DNA of 64,000 bases from Cytauxzoon felis (Eukaryota > Apicomplexa > Aconoidasida > Piroplasmida > Theileriidae), in contig JAIQCW010000317.1 in the NCBI GenBank assembly GCA_020283715.1, positions 93,454-157,453 of the forward strand, read 5' to 3'. The notes beneath the pieces are model-generated. The model was not told where the DNA came from. It saw nothing but the letters and a program-made list of their open reading frames with translations, and searched no databases. The position numbers and the translations under genes were made by a program. Of this stretch, positions 51,879 through 60,803 are shown piece by piece; position 1 is the stretch's first letter, and the number at the start of each line of letters is the position of its first letter.

Positions 51879-52608
51879 TCAATGAAATATAAACTACTCG
51901 AAATTAATACATCAATACTGTAAAACATGTCTAAATCTCATTAAATATATACATTTATATCAGTCGATATTATATATGAACAGTAGAGTATATATCGTCT
52001 TCCACCTGAGGTTACAATCCACCTCTCTTCTTTCCACTCGCCTCCACCGTTGGTCCTGCCGTCAGCTCTTCTATTTACCTATCTCTAAAGAGTAGAGCCA
52101 CTCCCGGAGATCGTGGCAGAAGTGTAGTGATTGGACCTCAAGTGGACTACCCGCAGCTGATCTCAGGGAAGCGGAGGGGGATGTAAATAGAAGAGCTGAC
52201 GGCAGGATGAAGAGAGTTGGATTGGACCTCAAGTGGAGGCGAGTGGAAAGAAGAGAGGTGGATTGTTACCTCAGGTGGAGAGCTGTCTGCAAGACGACCG
52301 CAGGTAGAGGAATAAGCTGTATAATTATTCCATTAGATGTGGCGTTTTCTATACTTGTTCTAAAACTATTTGATATAGTTTTTAGATATTTTATGGATGG
52401 ATAAATGCCGAATTTTACACTTTTCAAAGTCATTTTCCCACTCTGTACAAATAAGAAAATAAAATATTGATCAAGGAGTTTCCCACCCTCCTACAGTATG
52501 TGTATTACAATGGATGGTACATTTTATCGATGGAGGTGTAGGTGTAAATTTATTATATATATAAAATCTATAATATTTGTGCAATGTTAATTAAAGTGTG
52601 TATTAGTC
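51879..52608. other. Intergenic between TOE1-like and CENP-C genes
   Basis: Both genes are on the plus strand. The centre (51993-52310) is a palindromic element cluster; the rest, including about 300 bp before the CENP-C start, is AT-rich with no supported frame. Confidence 0.5.
51993..52310. repeat. Palindromic element with matched long arms, intergenic
   Basis: The left arm TTCCACCTGAGGTTACAATC, CACCTCTCTTC, TTTCCACTCGCC is mirrored on the right by GGCGAGTGGAAAGAAGAGAG, GTGGATTGTTACC, TCAGGTGGA. Inside are CTGCCGTCAGCTC / GAGCTGACGGCAGGA as a nested inverted pair and CTCTAAAGAGTAGAGCCACTC. A second clear foldback copy. Confidence 0.88.
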
Positions 52609-55439
52609 ATGGGTAATTTTAGTATCGGCGAGCATAGCTCTATACGCCGATATTATATCGACACTAGTCAGTCTATAAATCGAACGCCACTTATACCATT
52701 GACGCAGGTATAATTTTCCTTCCAAGACGTTTAATTTAATTATTTTTACCTTTAGGAAGTTACTGATGGTCTAAAGTTATATGTAGTAGCGCGTAAGAAC
52801 TATTTGACATACGATAGGCCATACATCGCACCTCCATTATTCCCAAACGTACCACAGGAGGTAGTTTTATTACCTACAGAGCGTCTTGGTGATTTTTTTT
52901 GATCGTGGTATACTATCTACTGACGATGAAGATGAGACATCACCGCCATTACAATCAAAATCTCGTTCCATTTTACACCGTTCAAATACTCCAAATAAAT
53001 TATTCTCTATAAAACACCATAAATCAAGCGAAGACAATCTAAGTTCCATAAGAAGTAGAGGGAAACGAGATGGCGCCTCTCTCCATCATCCAGACTCGTC
53101 TAGACGAAGCGGTGCCAGAGTAATAAGTAGTAAAGATTTACGTTTGTATCAGTTCAATTATGCTCAAGATGGTCATGATACATTAGCTGCTGATGTTCCT
53201 CATGAAGATAATGATATACCTATCGAGGACGATATCCCTCCCATCGAGGATAACGAATTTCCTCCAGAGGAAGACAATTTCTTCCTTGAAGATGTTGATC
53301 ATCCTCTGGAAGATAATAATTTCATACAAGATGAAGTTGAAGAGTTTAGGAGTGATCGGAAAACACCTAAGCGTCAAGTACAAAAAGGTAGCTCCAACAA
53401 GACACCAATTACCTCAGTGGATAAGAGCGTTAAAGTGTCGATTGGCTCAGCTAGGAATCGTAAATCGATATCAAAGATTATAAACTCTGAACCAAGTGGT
53501 TTGTATTATAAATTAGGTCGAGATTTAAAAAATAAGGCCTTAAGTTCAAATAATTCAATAAATGGTAGCGAATTATCACACATTTCATTGTATAACCCAC
53601 CACCAATAGATGATACTACAAAGAAACCTGAAGTTACCTTCGATACTCACGATGATAATGAAGGTATCGATTATTTTGAAGAGGATGAACTTTTACACGA
53701 AACTGGGGATAATTATCCCGATAATGGGGAAGTTTTTGAGGAAGATGGGGATAATAAAAGAACATCAAAGGTATATAAAGTACGTAAAGCATTATCTAGT
53801 GCAGCTTTGTTAAATAGTTGGTATATAGCATATGGATCGGATAGGGATAGTGGTGATGTGAATACTATAGACTGGTCATTATTGACGGAATATAATAAGC
53901 GTAATTCACGGTATCCTAGGAGGTCGAGATTACCACCAACACAACATTGGTCATCGTATAGGGTACCTGATGGTTCATCAGTGGTATTTATAATTGGTAT
54001 ATCAACGTCGGAAGATGATAACACTACATCTACGGGTGATGTACCATTGGATAAATTATTTGACCTCAATGAGGATAATACCACAACATTCGTACCCAAT
54101 ACGTCATTAGTATTAATGGATAATAAGGGTGAATCACATGTGAAGTTAGTTGAGGATACATCAGACAATAAATTATTGACACTTGAAGATAAGAGGAAGC
54201 CTAATACAACAGCTGTTACACCAACAGCTACGGCTACGAAAAAAGCAAAGAGTAAAACCAAAGCCAAGAAAAGTAGAAATAATGGGTTGACCGTAGAAGA
54301 AGCATTGGAATATCTTAAAAATAAACCAGCCATATATAAAGATGATGAATCTATACAAGGCACATCTCCTCTTTTACATATCGAAGATTCATCCACCAAT
54401 CAACCAGAGGTCCAATCCAACTCTCTTTCCACTAGCCGTGGAGGCTATCCACCTGAGGTTATAACCTCGCGTTCTCCTGCAGAGAGCTCTTCCAATTACC
54501 TCCCCGTAAACGGTATAGCCACTCCCGGAGATCGTGGTGAAGATGAAGGTAGTGATGGAAGTAGAGTTAAGGACGTAACCTCGAGTGGAAAATCCGAGAC
54601 GATCCATGGGAGTCGAGGTGAGGTAAATAGAGAGGCCTCCACGGCTAGTGGAATCAAGAATCGTACTAGACCTCGAGTGGAACCCGCAGCTGATCTCGGG
54701 GAAGCGGAGGGGGAACTAAATAGAAGAGCTGACGGCAGGACTAAACCTCAAGCGGATAACCGTCTCCATGACAAAGTTTCATCTAAGCCTAAAAAATCAC
54801 CGAAAGGTAAAAAAGACAAAGTACTAACAGTAAATGATGCACTAGATATATTGAATAAAGATGATGGTAAACAAACTAGACGAAAATCAATTGAACCTAA
54901 CCTCGTATGTTAAATTTTATAGTGTTTTTATCCCCACAATTATAGGGTTTAAATCCTGATTCTAGTTTGATGCATGAAGGTAAATTACTGAAATATAAAT
55001 CTGTACATCGTCCGGAAGATGTGGAAACAATTGTAGATGAGGGTATTAAGGTGAGTTTTAAAATTCCTTTATTAAACCCCATCCCCATAGTTTAAGCCAA
55101 TGATATTAACAAGCCGATGTCGTACCTCTAATGTTATTATACCTAAGAATAGTATATTAGATTTTGGTAATATAAAATCAAATTTTATTGTATGTTTAAA
55201 AAAATACTTCATCATTCATCATCTCCATAGTGCGTTTATTTATATTCTGGGGTTGATATAAAAATATCGGGTATGGGTAAAGAAATTACAGTCAATGAAA
55301 AATCCATGTTCTTTCTACCAATTAATAATGTATGGTCAATTAAAAATAATAGCAGGTAAATTAACATTAAAAAACCCAATAACCCCATAATTATAGGGTA
55401 ACTGATGCAAAAATGGTGATAATATTTGTAAATGTATAA
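52609..55439 (+). CDS. CENPC: CENP-C (kinetochore protein, C-terminal cupin), with an apparent frameshift
   Basis: Exon 1 52609-52707 (MGNFSIGEHSSIRRYYIDTS) and exon 2 from 52756. The frame slips by one at a run of eight T (52893-52900) and continues as DRGILSTDDEDE. A long acidic region follows. The CENP-C signature-like motif is RYPRRSRLPPTQHWSSYRV (basic cluster, PP, W), close to the R-R-S-R...P..YW motif that binds CENP-A nucleosomes. The last exons, joined in phase, encode a Mif2-type cupin: TSNVIIPKNSILDFGNI, VYLYSGVDIKISGMGKEI, SMFFLPINNVWSIKNNS and AKMVIIFVNV-stop at 55437-55439. CENP-C links centromeric nucleosomes to the outer kinetochore. About 115 codons (54405-54760) derive from a palindromic element inserted in frame between motif and cupin. 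Confidence 0.8.
54405..54760 (+). repeat. Palindromic element inserted in frame in the CENP-C coding exon
   Basis: Carries the usual modules: CCAGAGGTCCAATCC, CCACTAGCCGTGGAGGC, CCACCTGAGGTTA, CTCCTGCAGAGAGCTC, GGTATAGCCACTCCCGGAG, ATCGTGG, ACCTCGAGTGG, AGAGGCCTCCACGGCTAGTG, CAGCTGATCTCGGGGAAGCG and GAGCTGACGGCAGGAC. It has no stop codon in the host frame. Translated pieces ([37 protein letters not shown]) recur as frames of non-coding copies elsewhere. Compared with those, this copy has small changes (for example CTCCCCGTAAACGG in place of CTATCTCTAAAGAG) that remove the CTCTTTAGAG hairpin. Confidence 0.9.
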
Positions 55440-55502
55440 AATGTAGAATAATAATTTTTAATAATAAATTAATCTATAAAATTTTTTAATCCTAATTGAT
55501 TT

Positions 55503-58500
55503 TTAAATTTGTTTAAATATAAATTTACCCTCTAATATTAATTTTTGTTGGAAGATTTTACCAGATGCCTATAATAAAATATTATTATTCAACATTAATT
55601 TACATTTTAATACCTTCCTTTTAGATTTTATTATATTTGCGATAAATCTAATTAAATTGTCCTCTTGGCTAACAACCTTAATGTAAATCTGGGGTAAATT
55701 TTTATTATTGTGGGGAATATTTTCCAACCTTTACATCGATAGTTGAATGCCATTTATTAGATAATTTTGAAAATGCAGGATTCTCAATCTCTATATTAGG
55801 GTCATATGGTTCTTCCTATAAAATAAATATATTAATCATCCAATAACTCTCTCCAATGAAGGTCTTCACACTCGCCGTTCCACCTGAGGTCCATCTTTTC
55901 CATTGCATGGAGCTCTTCTATTTAGTTCCCCCTTCGCTTCCCTGAGATCAGCTGCGGGTTTTCCACTTGAGGTCTCCACCTGAGGTTATAATCACTACTA
56001 TCTCAACGCCACAATCTCTGGGAGTGGCTCTACTCTTTAGAGATAGGTAATTGGAAGAGCTGTCTGCAAGATAATTTACTGACATCTAACTGTTTTATTC
56101 ATGGATAATTCTAGCGACTTTCAAAATTTATATGCCGAAATATTATAGCATTAAGCTTAGAAGAAATTTTATTATGATTAGGATTGTTCTTCTCTGGTAG
56201 ACCTCCTGATGCATCTACTTTATCCAAATTCGAATGTTTTACCCACTTCTTACCTTTGCCGTACCAATTATTTGAGCTATCATCACTCCTCTTAAAATAC
56301 AGAAGTAGAGGTGTTTCAAGGTTAGGATTACCCTGTCCATCATCCTCGTAAAATACCCATACTTTCTTGTTCTGTTCAATAGTTATCCCAGTGGGAACTT
56401 TAGGCAACGCTACACCATTATGTTTAAATGTAACATTAGTGATATTACCAGTACATTTATGCTCATACGCCACATATCCTGCTATAGTAGTATTCTTCTC
56501 AACAGCAATTACTCTCTTCGAAGGATCAGGATCATTACCCGTTACATATGTAATACCATTCGTAGTGTCTTTGGCAACATAATCTAATTTTAGAACATAA
56601 TCTGGTTTTTTATAACCTTCATCATTATCGGTAAGGTCAGTTTTAATTTTGCCGAGGTTTTCTGCAAGTTGACTAATTTGGCCTGGGGCTATACTATCAT
56701 ATTCCTTTTTAGTATTTGCATCTTCCCATGTATAATTAGGACTACTTCCCGTACGTTTATACCATTTATTATTAGGGCTAGCCGATTCACTTTCAGCTAA
56801 ACATATCAAAAGAGGTTTCTTACGATCATTTTCCGCGTCAGTCTTTTCAAAATATACATATACATATTGTTTATTTTCAATAGTCCCACCAGTTCCTAAG
56901 TTCCCAACATTTACTATATGTCCGTGTATAGTCATACGGTTTATAGTTTTATCAGCAGCTTTAAGATCATGTTTAAAACCTTGATAACCGCTATTTGGAC
57001 CAACTGTTGTAACAGTAATTGTATCAGCAGTAGACTGAGGACGTCCTTTGTAACCAGTAGCAGGTTGATTATCCTTCTCGAGCTTAACTTCGTATTTAAC
57101 TATGAGTTGGCCAAGTGGACCACTAAGTTTATCAGCAACTCCAGAAGAAGTTGGACTGTGGCTAGCAAGGGCAGGTATTTGCGTCCATCGATTCCCTCTC
57201 TTGTAATATTTCCTAGTACTATCATTGCCTGTATCAACGCAAACAATTAGAGGAAATTCATGGTAGGGATCACCTGCACTGTCACTATAATATACATAAA
57301 CTGCTTGAACATCAGTAGGAAGATTTTCAGAAAATTTCAATGGAATATCTTTATACCTAACGAGACCTAATTTGAAGTCACTTGTAGAGTAATGCTTATA
57401 TCTAATATAACCAGTTGGTACTTTTTGAGGCTCATCAGTATTGGTCTTCTTTTCAACAGTAATTTCGGAACCAGCCGCATTTGCTTTGTATGATTTATTA
57501 CCTTCACTGAGGCCAGGAACCTCTTTAATATTGATTTCATATTTATCTTTGAGTTTCTCAAGTTCATTTCTAATCTTATCAATCTCAGTAGCTACTGTTG
57601 ATTCTGGATTTACTTGATTAAGGGAAGGTTCAACATTCCACGTTTGTCCTCTCGTATAATATGTTTGACCAACTTGCTTCTTAACACAAACAATCAGTGG
57701 AAATTGATGATCACGATCATTTTCCTTCTCGTAATATACATAAACTGCTGTAACAGTCTCCGAAGGAGTTGGATTGAGCGTCAACGGAATATCATTATAC
57801 CTAACAAAACCTAATGTGAATGGATCTCCGTTATTAAGTTTATGATCATATCTAATATAACCAGATGGTACATGAGCTGTATTTCCTTTAGCAACAGTAA
57901 TTACTCTCTTACGAGGATCATTATTATCGCCTGTCACATATTTAATATTGTCATTGCCTGCAAGAACATAATCTAATTTTAAAATATATCCTAATGGAGG
58001 ATAACCTTGATCATTAGGATTTTGAAGTTCTTGTTTAATTCCTTCGAGTTTTCCTTTAAGTGTAGCATTAATTGTACCTGGTGCTATATCACTATAACCA
58101 GTTTCAGCAGAAACATCTTTCCATGTCTTATTTGGTTGACGTGAATACCATTTATTACTAGCATCAGCTCTACCAGTTTGTGATAAACATATCAATAGAG
58201 GTTTCTCTAGTACAGGGGTACCATTCATTGGAAAATATACGTATACGTATTTTTTACCATCAATAGTTTCACCATTGCTTAATCCAGGAATTTCTACTAT
58301 CTGTCCATGTATTGTTATGCGATTGATTTCCCTACCGGAACCTCCAAGATCATGTTTAAAACCTTTATATGTATTATTAGAATCAGTAAATGATGTAACA
58401 GTAATATTTTGATTAGAAGAATCAGGACGTGCTGTGTATGTTGGAGTTGGTTGATTAGTTTTTTCAAGCTTAACTTCAAATTTAACTTTAACACCATTAA

Positions 58501-59974
58501 GTGCGGTTTGAAGATTACCAAGATCAGCACCTTTTAAAGTTTCCGGGCCTTTATTATCAAGGTTGCCAATTGTTGTCCATTGATTCCCCCTTTCATAATA
58601 AGTATGGGATGATCCAGCGCTAACACAAACAATAATGGGAATTGATGTTCAGTATCATTATCTTTGTGATAATATACATAAACTGCTTTAACATTTTCAG
58701 TTCCACCAGCTGCAATTACTATACCGTTCAACACTTGATCATTATGTTTAACTGAACCTAATGTGAATCTAGGAGTAGTTTGTGAATCCTTAGGTTTATG
58801 ATCATATCTAATGTAACCATTTGGTACTCCTTTAGTGGGATTATTCTCCACCTTAGTAACATTAATTTGATTAGATCCAGATCCATATAAAGCTTCACTC
58901 CCTGATGCAGTTTGAGTAGGCGTTACACTTGCATCAATTTCAATTGATGGTGTATCATTACTATTATTTTTACCATCCTTAATGATAATATTATCCTCTT
59001 GCAGAGTGCTCTTCTTTTTTGCTATCTCTAAAGAGTATAACCACTCCCAGAGATCGTGGCGAGGTTGAGTACATGACCTCAAGTGGAATACCCGTAGCTG
59101 ATCTCAGGGAAGCGAAGGGGGAAGTAAATAGAGAAGCCACCACGGCGAGTGGCGAGACGACCTCAGGTAGAAAGCTGCCGGCATGAATCAAGTGGTTGGA
59201 ATGAATAAGGTCTATAACCTTCAAATGATAACTTATGTCCTTCATCGTTGGTCAACAAACATTTGAGACCTTTAAATTCGTTAATCCATTGGAGATCTGA
59301 ATATGAGTGATATGGGTTCATAATGGATTTACTAGTATATTGCAGTTTAGTTCATTTGAAATGTCGCGCAATTTAATGGCCAATGCGGCGCTATTACCTG
59401 AGGTTATAAAGATGATGGAGGATGTGTTCATACATTTCATGTTTTTAGAATCCATAGATTCTAATAATGAATTGAATGCGTCTATAACGATTAACTTGGG
59501 TTCAGTTTGTATTAAACTTGTGTTTGTCCCGCATTTATATTCAGATTGTGCGATACCATCGAGGATATTTATGAACTCGACACATGAAATGGTAGAGATT
59601 ATATAAAGCCTTCTAAACATGTTGCTGATGTCATTTTCGATGTTTTTAATCTGATGAGGATGAAATTTAATATAGAATTTTACGTACATAACCAAATCCA
59701 TTAAGATAATTATAGCAGATTTCATACATTTTGTACTCATTTATAGCACCATCTAGAGTTTATAGGAGCTCTTAATGTCTAAAGACATGACATACTTGTA
59801 GTAATGATAATTACATCATTATTAGGATTACTATACAGATGATCGATTATAATATACATTAAAATCTATAGAATTTCATCATCTTCCAGTGTTGTTACAA
59901 GGTACCTCTGAGTTTATAAAATGGTCTTCACTGAAGAATTCAATAATCTCTCTAGAAGAGTCTCCATCGAACAT
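55503..59974 (-). CDS. RAD51-paralogue-like RecA-fold protein
   Basis: The C-terminal exons 55811-55739, 55688-55614 and 55568-55503 read PYDPNIEIENPAFSKLSNKW, STIDVKIYIKVVSQEDNLIR and FIANIIKSKRKASGKIFQQK, ending LEGKFIFKQI. That is the RAD51-family end pattern (PA...W...v..r......R...v.KS......F.i...G). Upstream (59740-59318) is a Walker B-like EPKLIVIDAFNSLL and LNCNILVNP, then (59319-59219, shifted frame) DLQWINEFKGLKCLL. An exon starting near DGAINEYKMYEICYNYL occupies the Walker A position but lacks GK(S/T). A start at 59974 (MFDGDSSREIIEFF) is tentative. The frame change near 59320 is either an unrecognised splice or an indel. Intron 55812-59218 (about 3.4 kb) contains an antigen-type repeat gene on the same strand. 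Confidence 0.5.
55865..56075. repeat. Palindromic element, 3' side of the nested antigen in the RAD51-like gene
   Basis: CACTCGCCGTTCCACC, CCATTGCATGGAGCTC, CCTGAGATCAGCTGCGGG, CCACTTGAGGTC, CCACCTGAGGTTA, CCACAATCTCTGGGAGTGG, CTCTTTAGAG, GAGCTGTCTGCAAGA. Confidence 0.85.
56111..59075 (-). pseudogene. Antigen-type repeat gene nested in the RAD51-like intron, frameshifted
   Basis: Two frames, 59075-58534 and 58530-56111, together encode about 880 residues of six to seven repeat units ([51 protein letters not shown], with alternating units YVYVYF...KPLLICL...KWY). One base is missing near 58636, within the FPLIVCV coding that relatives keep, and this breaks the frame. Both TM halves of the complete antigens are absent; the 5' end fuses into palindromic sequence (CTCTTGCAGAGTGCTC) and the 3' end stops at INFESR. 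It is on the same strand as its host. Read as a truncated, inactive repeat store or decayed paralogue. Confidence 0.7.
58990..59185. repeat. Palindromic element, 5' side of the nested antigen in the RAD51-like gene
   Basis: CTCTTGCAGAGTGCTC, CTCTAAAGAGTATAACCACTC, AGAGATCGTGGCG, ACCTCAAGTGG, CCCGTAGCTGATCTCAGGG, GCCACCACGGCGAGTGG, ACCTCAGGTAG. Confidence 0.82.
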
Positions 59975-60803
59975 ATAATTTATTAAATCACTAAAAAAAT
60001 TCTATAATGTGTAATTTTTTACACCAATAAACCAGTTAAAATTTGTAAAAGTTGCGGACCTACGGTCTAATTTATCCAATGAACTCTTACTATACCGTTC
60101 AATGAAATCTGATACCTCCAGATCTACAGATGTCGTTGTTATATACATTTACACATACACAATTCATTCAAATCTATAGGCTGCACAGTACTTTCATCCA
60201 TAATAGGATGATAGATGTATAATAATCTACGCTATAATTACAGGTCTAGCCATTCTACACTTATAAATCAATATGGTGAGTGTGGGAGATGGGAATGAGG
60301 ATAATATTATAGTGACGTTAAATCAAGAAAAGATCACACAAATCTTATATATATAAGTGTAATAAAGGTATTTTTAAATGTAAAATTTAAAGGTGTAGAC
60401 ATTAAGAGTGATAATTATGGACGGCTATGGTAGTCGGTGTAAAATTTTTTTATAAGCTACAGCTGTAGTTATATATTTACACAATATTCTTTTAACACTA
60501 TAATAATTACATGGTTATTTTATATTTAATTTCGGTAAAAATCAATTTTTGTAAAGAGCGGTAATTTCTACACATCCCAACTGTAATTGGATTTATAGCC
60601 CTCTATGTTATAATGTGGGTACACAATTAATTATTGTTATTCTAATTCAATAAGCCTTATTTAATTACACATAAATCAATTTTGAATACATTTAGTATGA
60701 AGATGAATAGTTTGTTGAACTATATTTTTTATAAAAGTTCATATATGATGGGATATACGTTTATAGATAAGTTTACTAGAATTCGATTGATGTAGTATTT
60801 AAA
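59975..60803. other. Divergent intergenic region before RRN3
   Basis: About 830 bp, very AT-rich, between the tentative RAD51-like start and the RRN3 start. No palindromic modules, RNA gene or supported frame. Confidence 0.45.

Noticed and set aside
53713..54399. A 228-codon minus-strand frame opposite CENP-C
   Set aside because: Shadow of the acidic coding region; composition mirrors the sense strand and no domain is visible.
6826..59185. Elements as ordinary autonomous transposons
   Set aside because: No transposase, reverse transcriptase or integrase frame is present in or near any copy, and no clear target-site duplication could be read by eye.
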